Below are positions 1 through 7,034 of a stretch of DNA of 11,916 nucleotides, piece after piece. Position numbers and translations under genes: made by a program. The stretch covers positions 1 through 11,916 of the forward strand of contig CAZLZI010000030.1 of assembly GCA_964563965.1 (NCBI GenBank), read 5' to 3'. The notes under the pieces are model-generated. The model ran no database searches. It saw only the letters and a program-made list of their open reading frames with translations, and was not told the DNA's origin. Positions within the stretch are counted from its first letter, which is position 1. Each line of letters begins with the position of its first letter. Origin of the DNA: CAZCAQ01 sp964563965. Its GTDB lineage: Bacteria > Patescibacteriota > WWE3 > UBA101185 > UBA10185.

Positions 1-435
1 ACAACCATTAAAAAAAACCATATAATTCAATCAACTTTAATAGAGGAGCCTGAAGAACTTACCTTAGTTGTAGATGGGGTTAAACTTACATTTTATAAAT
101 TCCCATATAAACTAAGTTATTCAGATAATTTCGAAGGTATAGTTAAAGTTCCCGATATACTAACCCTTGCCGCAATGAAAGTTTTTGCACTAGGTCGGAG
201 AGCAAAGTGGAAAGATTATGTAGATATTTTCTTTATACTACGAAGTAATAAATTTGAAGATATCACAAGCAAAACAAAAGAGATTTTTGGCACTGAGTAC
301 AATGAGCGTTTGTTTAGGGAACAACTATCGTACTTTGAAGACATTGACTATTCTGACAAAGTAGAATACTTGGCAGGACGAGAGATTTCGGACTCAGAAA
401 TCAAACAGAAACTATCCGATTATAGTTTAAACTAG
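1..435 (+). CDS. AbiEii/AbiGii-like nucleotidyltransferase, C-terminal part (5' end outside window)
   Basis: The reading frame is open from the first base of the window, so this is the last 144 codons of a longer gene and the ATG at 175 is internal. The visible protein has a beta-rich stretch (about residues 20-50), then a segment reading VPDILTLAAMKVFAL and, soon after, KWKDYVDIFFIL. The 'K..A...R...KDYvDi' arrangement is typical of the C-terminal half of the AbiEii/DUF1814 nucleotidyltransferase family. Members are the toxin half of AbiE-type toxin-antitoxin and abortive-infection systems, and transfer nucleotides to tRNA or other targets. The catalytic GS..DxD region and any AbiEi antitoxin gene would lie upstream and are not visible. 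The gene ends in TAG inside a 12-bp perfect palindrome (423-434). Family assignment is fairly good. Activity and toxin role are inferred; many such genes in small genomes are solitary. Confidence 0.72.
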   Translation, partial: TTIKKNHIIQSTLIEEPEELTLVVDGVKLTFYKFPYKLSYSDNFEGIVKVPDILTLAAMKVFALGRRAKWKDYVDIFFILRSNKFEDITSKTKEIFGTEYNERLFREQLSYFEDIDYSDKVEYLAGREISDSEIKQKLSDYSLN

Positions 436-508
436 TTGCAAATTAGTCTGCTTGACACGATGAAGATGTATTTAAAGTGAAACTGTTTCTTGATGGTGTT
501 TATTCCTC

Positions 509-537
509 TTAAAGTTTGCCTATAGAAGTACTACACT
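509..537 (+). promoter_or_regulatory. Weak candidate leaderless promoter for the HD gene
   Basis: A TACACT hexamer (532-537) lies exactly 6 bases before the ATG at 544. A poor -35-like TTAAAG (509-514) lies 17 bases upstream of it. Each box is a partial match only. The entry rests mainly on the same 6-base spacing recurring at better promoters in this window. No Shine-Dalgarno sequence precedes the ATG. Confidence 0.3.
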
Positions 538-543
538 ACCATC

Positions 544-1290
544 ATGGAGTTTAATTATGCTGACATTCTAAGTACCCATGCCTATTTAGTGACAGCGTCC
601 TCTATTCCAAGTGATCTTACAGCAAAGGTACTAGCACTTAGTAATGTTAAAAGGTTTCAGTTTAAGGAATACCCCCCAAACGTTATAGTAGATAATACTT
701 TTACACACGTTTTAAAATGTATTCATTTAACGCACTTTCTTCAAACACATCTAAATCAAACGCTTCTTGAGAGAATCCTTTGGATTCACGATATTCCCGA
801 GCTTACAATGGGAGATGTCACCGTGATAGAGAAATCCAGATCCTCTACTCTTAATAAAAGACTTGAAGCACAAGAACTTGTTATTTCTAAAAGCATGCTT
901 TCCTCAAGCGATCAAATCCTTCTACAACAATTTAATACTGCTAGTACCTTTCTTAAAGGCCAACATGCTTGGGACCCAGAACTTAGTTGTTTTGAAGCAC
1001 TACTTGCAAAACTCATTGATAATGCTGAAGGCAATATGACATTCCATTACTTTATTACAAAGTGGGTTAACTCTGACAAGTTTGCTGATAGCCTTATGCC
1101 ACCTACCGATAGCTTGATTCATACTTTTGTCTCTAATCAACGGTTTAAATCAATCGTCCAAGATACATTGGCTGAGGAACAAGACTTAGTTGCGTCTTCG
1201 TTAATTAAATGTGTACTTGAGAATGTACTATACATGTGGAACACCGTACCTCTAGAAAGAGTCCCCAGTGCAATAAATAAGTATTTGTAG
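544..1290 (+). CDS. HD-domain phosphohydrolase, YfbR/HDDC2-like
   Basis: The 248-residue soluble protein carries the HD metal-dependent phosphohydrolase signature. His55 lies in helix NTFTHVLKCIHL. His82-Asp83 and the following Glu86 and Asp91 lie in IHDIPELTMGDVT, and Asp159 is in KLIDNAEG. The H...HD..E....D...D spacing matches the 5'-deoxynucleotidase YfbR and the HDDC2 group, in which these residues bind a divalent metal and act on deoxynucleoside monophosphates. A nucleotide-pool or salvage role is therefore likely, but substrate specificity cannot be read from the sequence. The C-terminal 90 residues are less recognisable. The gene stands alone between the AbiEii fragment (108-base gap) and the exchanger (30-base gap). 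The ATG at 544 fits the first conserved helices and has no Shine-Dalgarno sequence; a -10-like box lies 6 bases before it. Confidence 0.78.
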   Translation: MEFNYADILSTHAYLVTASSIPSDLTAKVLALSNVKRFQFKEYPPNVIVDNTFTHVLKCIHLTHFLQTHLNQTLLERILWIHDIPELTMGDVTVIEKSRSSTLNKRLEAQELVISKSMLSSSDQILLQQFNTASTFLKGQHAWDPELSCFEALLAKLIDNAEGNMTFHYFITKWVNSDKFADSLMPPTDSLIHTFVSNQRFKSIVQDTLAEEQDLVASSLIKCVLENVLYMWNTVPLERVPSAINKYL

Positions 1291-1314
1291 TATCCCTTTG
1301 ATCTGTGTTTTAAT
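1285..1314 (+). promoter_or_regulatory. Candidate leaderless promoter for the Na+/Ca2+ exchanger
   Basis: TTGTAG (1285-1290) and TTTAAT (1309-1314, five of six matches to TATAAT) are separated by 18 bases. The -10 box ends exactly 6 bases before the ATG at 1321, so the transcript would begin at or next to the start codon. The -35 box overlaps the TAG stop of the HD gene. The -35 half is weak. Confidence 0.42.
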
Positions 1315-1320
1315 TAGTAT

Positions 1321-2253
1321 ATGATAATGGATCTTTCCCTTATGCTGATCTCCTTTATTACATTGTGGACTGGGGCTGGTATTTCGATTACTTCAGTTGA
1401 AAAGATTTCAAAAAAAGTAAATATATCTTCGTTTCTAGTGTCATTCTTTGCTCTAGGAGTACTTACATCATTAAGTGAAATCTCTGTTGCATTCTTCTCG
1501 CTTGTGGATAACACTCCAGAGATATCAGTCGGTAATTTAATTGGTGGTTCTGCAATCCTAATACTCCTTGTTATTCCACTACTTGCAGTACTTAATAAAG
1601 CTGTAACATTTAATGAACAAACAGGTCTTATTAACTTTCCTCTCTCATTTCTAGTCATATCGCTTCCGGTATTTTTTGTACTTGATAAGAAACTAACATT
1701 AATGGAGGCATTCTTTTTACTAGTGTCTTTTGCCTTCTTGGCTTTTACCATCTCTACTAAAAACACGCTACTTGCAAGACTTGAAAATGCTATTACTAAG
1801 CATAGCGTAAGTACTTATAAGGAACTTATAAAAATACTGTTTGGTGTATTTCTAATTGTTATGTCCTCCAAGTTTATTGTTGATACTACAATTCTGTATG
1901 CTGGGAAATATAGTCTTTCGCCATTTGTGTTAGGTTTAGTACTACTCTCCTTTGGCACAAATCTTCCTGAGTTATCTATCCTTGCAAGATCAACCTTACT
2001 TAAGAAAAAAAACATTGCTCTGGGGGATTATCTAGGCTCTGCCACTATCAATACACTCATCTTAGGCTTCCTGACGCTTGGAAATGGCTCGCCAATTAAC
2101 CTTACTACCGGCATTAAGTATAATCTTCTGCTACTTCCTTTAGGTGCAGGTGTTTTACTGTACTTCATCAGGAATAAAAAACTTGAAAGAGGCGAAGGGT
2201 TTATCTTACTGTGTATGTTTTTCCTCTTTATGCTGCTTGAATTCTTACACTAA
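1321..2253 (+). CDS. Na+/Ca2+ exchanger family (CaCA) membrane antiporter
   Basis: This 310-residue, very hydrophobic protein has about ten membrane segments in two inverted halves, the normal size for prokaryotic CaCA antiporters of the YrbG/NCX type. The first alpha repeat contains ALGVLTSLSE (acidic Glu53) and, further on, VGNLIGGSAIL. The second contains LSFGTNLPE (Glu217) followed by LGDYLGSATIN. The paired G-x-TSLxE and FGTNLPE motifs hold the cation-binding acidic residues of the family. The usual GN..GSN..N half-motifs are somewhat eroded (GGSAIL in repeat 1, GD in place of GN in repeat 2), so ion preference may differ from textbook Na+/Ca2+ exchange. It sits in the cytoplasmic membrane. 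ATG 1321 is chosen over the in-frame ATG at 1327 because the TTTAAT box lies 6 bases before it. Its end overlaps the convergent antiporter gene by four bases. Confidence 0.87.
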   Translation: MIMDLSLMLISFITLWTGAGISITSVEKISKKVNISSFLVSFFALGVLTSLSEISVAFFSLVDNTPEISVGNLIGGSAILILLVIPLLAVLNKAVTFNEQTGLINFPLSFLVISLPVFFVLDKKLTLMEAFFLLVSFAFLAFTISTKNTLLARLENAITKHSVSTYKELIKILFGVFLIVMSSKFIVDTTILYAGKYSLSPFVLGLVLLSFGTNLPELSILARSTLLKKKNIALGDYLGSATINTLILGFLTLGNGSPINLTTGIKYNLLLLPLGAGVLLYFIRNKKLERGEGFILLCMFFLFMLLEFLH

Positions 2254-3941
2254 GCGATTGTACTAATAGCCTTATTGCCAAAGACAATGCCATCTTTAAA
2301 GTTTACTTCCGGCCAGTAGTGTTTTATTTGATGCACAATATAGTCTCCAGAGACTTTCTCTGGAAGTAAAACATAATCAGCACCCATGTTTTTAAGAGTA
2401 TTTGCATGCTGTGTATCTACCGCGCGTGCAACAATCTTGGCATTAGTGTTTTTCTCTTTTACAAGTCTTATTAACAGCTCGTTATCTAATAGATCTGAAG
2501 CTGTGCAAATTACTAATTTTGCATGTTCGATTTGCAAATAGTCTAATATTTCAGGATCGCCAATATCGCCATATACTGCATTTATACCTTGACTAGTCAG
2601 AGCTCCTACAATTGTTGGGTTAAAGTCCATGGCAATAAAAGGTATGTCATGTTCATGTAGATATTTAACAATTGGAGTACCTACTCTGTGCGCTCCTATT
2701 ACAATGACATGCGCATCTAGTTCTTTTTTAACTTTATGTTCGAAGTGATGCGAAAAGCCTTTTCTTTCAAAGACTGACACCAGTGGAGACATGTGTTTGT
2801 AGAGTAGCTTAGACATTGCAATAAGAACTGAAGAAATAGTAATAGATAACACCGCAACTGCAGCCATAATCGTAATAGTTACAGGTTCAATGATTTTTGC
2901 ATTAACACCAACAAGTAAAACAATTAAAGAGAATTCTGATACTTGCGATAAATTAAGTGAGGTTTGAAAGATTGTGTGTTTTTTAAACCCAAATCTGCTT
3001 AAGATAAGGAGATAAATAATAGGTTTTGCAATCAAAGCATACAAAGTGAAGACAAAAATGATAGGTAGTGCTGCACTAATTTCTCTAAGTTCTGCAGTAG
3101 AGCCAAGGTAAATAAAGAAGAGTGCTAGAAAAAAGTCTCTCATAGGTTTTATCTTGGCTTGTATTTGTAAGTGGTAAGGCGAAGACGCTAGGGCAACACC
3201 AGCTAAGAACGCTCCAATTTCCACAGAAAACCCTGCAAAAACTGACAAGCTGGTAAATGCAAAACACCATGTAATTGATGTAATAAAGAGTAACTCTACA
3301 GATTTTGCAGTATATTCAAATACTTTGTTTAACATGTACTTTGCAAGTACAAAAGTAAGTGTGAATAAGCCTACAGCCTTAAGAACAAGCATACCAATTG
3401 GAGCAAGGCTTTCAAGTCCGCCCAATTTTGTCGAACTGCTTAGTGAGATAAGCATTAAGACAACAATTGCAACTAAGTCTTCCACAAGCAACATGCCAAT
3501 TGATAGTTTGCCATATAGTGAGTTTAAATCACGTGTTTCTAAAAGCATCTTCACAACTACCACTGTTGATGAAAATGCCAGGCCTAGTCCTAAATAAAGT
3601 GACTCCATTGACTCAAAGCCCAATAGGTTTGAAATCATATACCCAAGCAGGGTTGTAATTAGAATCTGGCCTAAAGCTGTCGCAAATATAGGTTTGCCAA
3701 GAACTTTAAGCTCGCTTAAATTTAACTCCATGCCTATTAAGAAAAGTACAAATGCAATTCCAATCTCAGGAAGTATTTCAAATACAGGTGAATGTCCGAT
3801 ATCAAATAATCTAATAATAGAAAGCAAAAGTCCTGTTACTAAATAAGCAACCACCAGCGGGAGTCGTAGTTTAAAAACAACAAGACCTAAGAAGGAGGCA
3901 AGGGAGAGAACTAGGGCAAGTTGATAAAATAGATTATCCAT
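2250..3941 (-). CDS. Kef-type monovalent cation/H+ antiporter (CPA2) with TrkA-N domain
   Basis: The protein has 563 residues. Residues 1-380 form about twelve membrane segments of a Na+/H+ exchanger domain. They include the conserved LLVEDLVAI (Glu154-Asp155) in the ion-transport helix and LSQVSEFSLI (331-340), both typical of CPA2/KefB-KefC proteins. After a basic linker (about 381-410), residues 411-540 form a cytoplasmic TrkA-N/RCK Rossmann domain with HVIVIGAHRVG, AMDFNP (Asp439, expected to contact the nucleotide ribose) and YGDIGDPEIL. Little follows that domain, so a TrkA-C domain seems absent. The expected role is K+ or Na+ efflux in exchange for protons, gated by a nucleotide; which ion is not visible. 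It follows the five-gene operon after 48 bases that contain a plausible promoter, so it may be transcribed on its own as well as by read-through. Confidence 0.88.
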   Translation of the reverse strand: MDNLFYQLALVLSLASFLGLVVFKLRLPLVVAYLVTGLLLSIIRLFDIGHSPVFEILPEIGIAFVLFLIGMELNLSELKVLGKPIFATALGQILITTLLGYMISNLLGFESMESLYLGLGLAFSSTVVVVKMLLETRDLNSLYGKLSIGMLLVEDLVAIVVLMLISLSSSTKLGGLESLAPIGMLVLKAVGLFTLTFVLAKYMLNKVFEYTAKSVELLFITSITWCFAFTSLSVFAGFSVEIGAFLAGVALASSPYHLQIQAKIKPMRDFFLALFFIYLGSTAELREISAALPIIFVFTLYALIAKPIIYLLILSRFGFKKHTIFQTSLNLSQVSEFSLIVLLVGVNAKIIEPVTITIMAAVAVLSITISSVLIAMSKLLYKHMSPLVSVFERKGFSHHFEHKVKKELDAHVIVIGAHRVGTPIVKYLHEHDIPFIAMDFNPTIVGALTSQGINAVYGDIGDPEILDYLQIEHAKLVICTASDLLDNELLIRLVKEKNTNAKIVARAVDTQHANTLKNMGADYVLLPEKVSGDYIVHQIKHYWPEVNFKDGIVFGNKAISTIA

Positions 3942-3951
3942 AAGCTATCTA

Positions 3952-3981
3952 ATTATATAGATATTGCTATGCTAAAGACAA
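3952..3981 (-). promoter_or_regulatory. Promoter for the Kef-type antiporter gene
   Basis: On the minus strand TTGTCT (3976-3981) is followed after 18 bases by a perfect TATAAT (3952-3957). The -10 box ends 10 bases before the ATG, so the transcript would have a leader of only about 3-4 bases, too short for a Shine-Dalgarno sequence. The -35 box overlaps a small inverted repeat just past the end of the upstream dehydrogenase gene (AAGAC 3975-3979, GTCTT 3986-3990), which has no clear T-tract for a terminator. Confidence 0.5.
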
Positions 3982-3989
3982 TAAAGTCT

Positions 3990-5141
3990 TCAGTTAACTG
4001 TGAGTCGGTAGATCTTGTCATCACCAGTTCTTGTATTTCCCCTACCGTCCATATTGCTTGTACTAAACCACAGTTCTCCATTTGGAGCCTCAACAACTTC
4101 TCTAATTCGCCCGAATTCTCCTATAGCTAGTTTTTCTGTAACCAATTGCCCATTTAGAGTGTAAATTCTATACAAGCCTTCACCTCTTAACCCACCAAAA
4201 AACATATTCCCGGCATACTGGTTAAACAGTTTTCCGGAGTAAATTAGAAGCGATGCAGGTGCAACTGCTGGCGTATATGTAAGAAGTGGGGTTTGTGTTC
4301 CTTCTTGCTTTTTGTCATGTGAGACTAATGGCCAACCATAGTTAGCTCCTCGTATAATTAAATTTAGTTCGTCTCCACCTGGTTTACCATCAAAGCCACT
4401 AGGTCCGTGTTCAGTTGCATGTAAAGTGTTGCTCTTATCCCAAGCTAGTCCTTGAGCATTTCTATGTCCGTATGAATATACATAAGAATTGGCAAACGGG
4501 TTGTCATCAGGACGTGTGCCATCTTTATTAAGGCGCAATATTTTCCCAGCTAAGGATGCTTTGTCTTGCGCAAGAGCCTTATCTCCAGCATCGCCCGTTG
4601 TAACATATAATTTATCATCTGGGCCGAATTTTAAGCGACATCCTGCATGATACTTTGCAGCCGGGATATTAGTCAGGAGCTCTTTATCTACTTGCAAAGT
4701 GTTGCCCATATCTTTAAGTCTAACAAGCTTTGCTTTAAGCAAGTTGTCGTTAGTATAGGCGTAGCAGATATAAATATACTTTGTAGTCTTGTACTCTGGA
4801 TCAAGTGCCATCCCCATTAAGCCTTCTTCCCCATTTGAGACAACTTCCGCTATGTTATGAATAGGTTCTTTTACCAGTTTACCTTGTTCAAGAACTCGAA
4901 TGTTGCCATTGCGTTCTGTTATTAATATCCGGTCAGGGTTTGTAAATACTATGCTCCAAGGTACGAATAAACCTTCTGCCACCAACTTCACCTGTAGCTT
5001 AGTAGATGCCGTACCTTGTGTTTCCTCGGATTTGGTTTGCGGAGTAGGTAAATTTTGCGCAGGGTTTGCATTTTTCCTTAATAGCAATGCTATTAAAGTA
5101 GTCGTGATGAGTAAGCATATAAATAGTAGTTTTTTAGGCAT
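3990..5141 (-). CDS. PQQ-type soluble aldose sugar dehydrogenase (GDH-B/YliI-like beta-propeller)
   Basis: The 383-residue protein begins with a short basic segment and one hydrophobic helix (residues 4-21: an uncleaved anchor or signal peptide, with no lipobox). A low-complexity linker to about residue 48 follows, then a six-bladed propeller of the glucose/sorbosone dehydrogenase family. Diagnostic motifs are VPWSIVF, NGEEGLMGMALDP, HAGCRLKFGPDDKLYVTTGD with the expected catalytic base His165, YGHRNAQGLAW (214-224), EHGP...GGDELN (234-250) and NYGW (257-260). Family members oxidise aldoses or related polyols outside the cytoplasmic membrane using PQQ. No PQQ biosynthesis gene is visible here, so cofactor use is inferred from family. 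It is the last gene of the five-gene operon and starts 2 bases after the preceding glycosyltransferase ends, with no Shine-Dalgarno sequence. Confidence 0.86.
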   Translation of the reverse strand: MPKKLLFICLLITTTLIALLLRKNANPAQNLPTPQTKSEETQGTASTKLQVKLVAEGLFVPWSIVFTNPDRILITERNGNIRVLEQGKLVKEPIHNIAEVVSNGEEGLMGMALDPEYKTTKYIYICYAYTNDNLLKAKLVRLKDMGNTLQVDKELLTNIPAAKYHAGCRLKFGPDDKLYVTTGDAGDKALAQDKASLAGKILRLNKDGTRPDDNPFANSYVYSYGHRNAQGLAWDKSNTLHATEHGPSGFDGKPGGDELNLIIRGANYGWPLVSHDKKQEGTQTPLLTYTPAVAPASLLIYSGKLFNQYAGNMFFGGLRGEGLYRIYTLNGQLVTEKLAIGEFGRIREVVEAPNGELWFSTSNMDGRGNTRTGDDKIYRLTVN

Positions 5142-5143
5142 AG

Positions 5144-6616
5144 TTACTTGTTAGTTTTTAGCTGTCCTGTATATACTCGCATAACTGTGTGCCCATAGTC
5201 ATTTCTTACATTAAAAAGTGCTGTTTTTTTATACTCACTAAACCGATAATCGGTCACAAACGTGAATGGGTTTTTGACACCAATTACAAACATTCTATTT
5301 GTAGGCTTGTGATTTAGATCAAAATAGTACCGTAATACGCCTTTGTAGTCATTGGTTACAAAAGTATAGGCTGCGTAATCCGGAAATCTTTGCTCTAATT
5401 CTCCCCTTACCAGCTCATAATCTCTAAAATAGGTAAAGCCTAATTTATAGTTTGGAATATCACTAGCTTGATATTTCTTAGTAACATATTTCTTAGTAAT
5501 TATTTCTGTTTCCCAAGGATATTCTCGCTTGTGGTCAATAAATAAAATATTTGATTGATGCATCATAAACCCAAGAAGTGGCAAAAACGGTAGTATTGGT
5601 AATACAGCAAGTATGCTTGGTAACCTCTTTTGTACCAACCCAAGAACCAGCCCCATACAAATGCTGAAAGAAATAACAATATTATAGATATGTGTCCCTG
5701 CACTCTTAACTAACAACATGTAGAACAAGATTGTACCTACATGCCACAAGAGATAGTGTGGAAAGCTTTTTATCAATAGTATACATAGCGCAGTTCCTAT
5801 AATTAGTACATAAAATGACATAAATGGATTATATAGCTCATAGGTAAATCGTAACTTAGTAAGTCTAGCATCTAGTTTTTTAGTCGTTAGCCCTACTCGG
5901 TTACTAAAATAACTTTGTTTATCAGTGCTACCTCGCATATGAATATAGAAAGGTAAAGCGTAACTACCACACAAAACGATAATCAGCAAACCCGTAGCTA
6001 GTATATGCTTAATGTTTTTCTTACTTACCAGTAAATATGCAAGGAGTGGAGCAAAGAGTATTGCGTCCCAGTGTGTCAAAAAGGATATAGAAAAAAGAAG
6101 TCCCCCTACTAAAGCAAAATACAACTTGTGCGTTTTTGTATAATAGATAAAGGCTAAAAGTGCTAACAGCGAAAAAAGCATATTCAAACTTTGATATTGT
6201 ACAATTCTAGTAAGTGCGATAGTTAACCCATTTACACCATATATACTAGCTGCAATGAAAGCCGCACTAGAAGAGTGTGTGAGTTCGCGTACTACAAAGA
6301 ATAGAACAACAATTGAAAGAAATCCTGCTACCGCAAACGGCAGTCTATGCCCGAGTTCATCATATACTCCAGTTCCCGTTAAACCCATAAGTTTTGGTAT
6401 AAAAAACTGAATAGGGCCTTTTTTATTTTTATCTAAAAACTTTTGATTAAGAATGGCATCTTTATTTTTAAACGGCAGCATGACATTTACTTCATCAACG
6501 CTAAAGCTAGAATAGCCGAGATTTTTAAATCTAAAATAACCTTGAGTTATTAACAGTAGAAGTAAGAAGAATAGTGTAAAAAAAACAGTTCGGAAATAAG
6601 TAGACTTGGTGTCCAT
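5144..6616 (-). CDS. GT39/ArnT-like GT-C membrane glycosyltransferase (paralogue 1)
   Basis: This 490-residue polytopic protein is organised like dolichyl- and undecaprenyl-phosphate sugar transferases of the PMT/ArnT group. TM1 (about 10-25) is followed by an extracytoplasmic loop with the catalytic-type acidic pair Asp41-Glu42 (YSSFSVDE). Then come KGPIQF (66-71), RLPFAVAG (91-98), TRIVQYQS (136-143), THWD (181-184), ELYNPF (260-265) and GTHIYN (307-312), with about ten further membrane helices to residue 355. A soluble tail of about 130 residues begins near EYPWE (365-369) and probably lies outside the membrane. The enzyme should transfer a sugar from a lipid carrier to a surface acceptor; donor and acceptor are unknown. 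It is clearly paralogous to the first gene of the operon, sharing all of these motifs in order. It starts 6 bases after the MazG-like gene ends. Confidence 0.82.
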   Translation of the reverse strand: MDTKSTYFRTVFFTLFFLLLLLITQGYFRFKNLGYSSFSVDEVNVMLPFKNKDAILNQKFLDKNKKGPIQFFIPKLMGLTGTGVYDELGHRLPFAVAGFLSIVVLFFVVRELTHSSSAAFIAASIYGVNGLTIALTRIVQYQSLNMLFSLLALLAFIYYTKTHKLYFALVGGLLFSISFLTHWDAILFAPLLAYLLVSKKNIKHILATGLLIIVLCGSYALPFYIHMRGSTDKQSYFSNRVGLTTKKLDARLTKLRFTYELYNPFMSFYVLIIGTALCILLIKSFPHYLLWHVGTILFYMLLVKSAGTHIYNIVISFSICMGLVLGLVQKRLPSILAVLPILPFLPLLGFMMHQSNILFIDHKREYPWETEIITKKYVTKKYQASDIPNYKLGFTYFRDYELVRGELEQRFPDYAAYTFVTNDYKGVLRYYFDLNHKPTNRMFVIGVKNPFTFVTDYRFSEYKKTALFNVRNDYGHTVMRVYTGQLKTNK

Positions 6617-6622
6617 GCTTAC

Positions 6623-7030
6623 TTATGGTTTATCAAACTTAATCTTATTATATATCTGATTGTCGTCTTCCCAACTTAGGTCTTTATTCTTGTTGAAAGT
6701 AGTGTCTTGATACTTAGCTTTATTTTTCTGCATTTTTTCAGCGAACACGGTACTAAGATCAATATCCATTTTTTCGAATGCTATAAGTATGTAACTTAAA
6801 ATATCAATCAATTTAAGAGCGTATGTATGCTTGTCTTCTTCGCGGCCTTCAAAGTCTTCTAGCTCTTGTTCACTCATCCATTGAAAATATTTCAATAAGT
6901 CGTTAGATTCTAGGGAGAGGGAGATTGCAAGGTTACGCAAGGTTTGAAACTTTTCCCAGTTTCGCGTTTTAACAAACTCCCAACACTCTTTTTTTAATTC
7001 TTCTATAGTTATTTCTTTATCAGTTTGCAT
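6623..7030 (-). CDS. MazG-like / dCTP pyrophosphatase-fold protein with altered metal motif
   Basis: The 135-residue soluble, helical protein matches the small dCTP pyrophosphatase (RS21-C6/DCTPP1-like) branch of the all-alpha NTP pyrophosphohydrolases. It has FVKTRNWEKFQTLRNLA (19-35), then SLESNDLLKYFQW, then LKLIDILSYILIAF, and finally NKAKY (103-107). The family normally binds Mg2+ with ExxE in the first motif and ExxD in the second. Here these read E41-S-N-D44 and K73-L-I-D76, so one acidic ligand is Asp and another is replaced by Lys. House-cleaning nucleotide hydrolysis is the family role, but this copy may be weak, altered or structural. It sits inside a cell-surface operon, 4 bases after the propeller gene and 6 before a glycosyltransferase. 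No Shine-Dalgarno is present; TAGAAT (7037-7042) ends 6 bases before the ATG. The last 28 residues are family-unlike and charged. Confidence 0.74.
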   Translation of the reverse strand: MQTDKEITIEELKKECWEFVKTRNWEKFQTLRNLAISLSLESNDLLKYFQWMSEQELEDFEGREEDKHTYALKLIDILSYILIAFEKMDIDLSTVFAEKMQKNKAKYQDTTFNKNKDLSWEDDNQIYNKIKFDKP

Positions 7031-7034
7031 ATAT

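Noticed and set aside
423..434. 12-bp perfect palindrome TAGTTTAAACTA at the end of the first gene
   Set aside because: It overlaps the coding end and stop codon, is made almost only of A and T, has no loop or T-tract, and has no second copy that I can see. Probably chance.
452..457. A near-perfect -35 box TTGACA between the AbiEii fragment and the HD gene
   Set aside because: No -10-like hexamer lies 16-18 bases downstream (the bases there read AAAGTG or AAGTGA), so I do not call a promoter.
1314..1766. 150-codon minus-strand open frame opposite the exchanger gene
   Set aside because: It is a shadow of the strongly supported exchanger. Its translation is low-complexity with no motif, and the plus-strand frame has clear family signatures.
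3975..4000. Inverted repeat AAGAC/GTCTT plus palindrome CAGTTAACTG as a terminator of the five-gene operon
   Set aside because: The stem is only 5 bp with no T-tract after it on the minus strand, and the palindrome overlaps the end of the dehydrogenase gene. The antiporter promoter -35 explains part of the sequence better.
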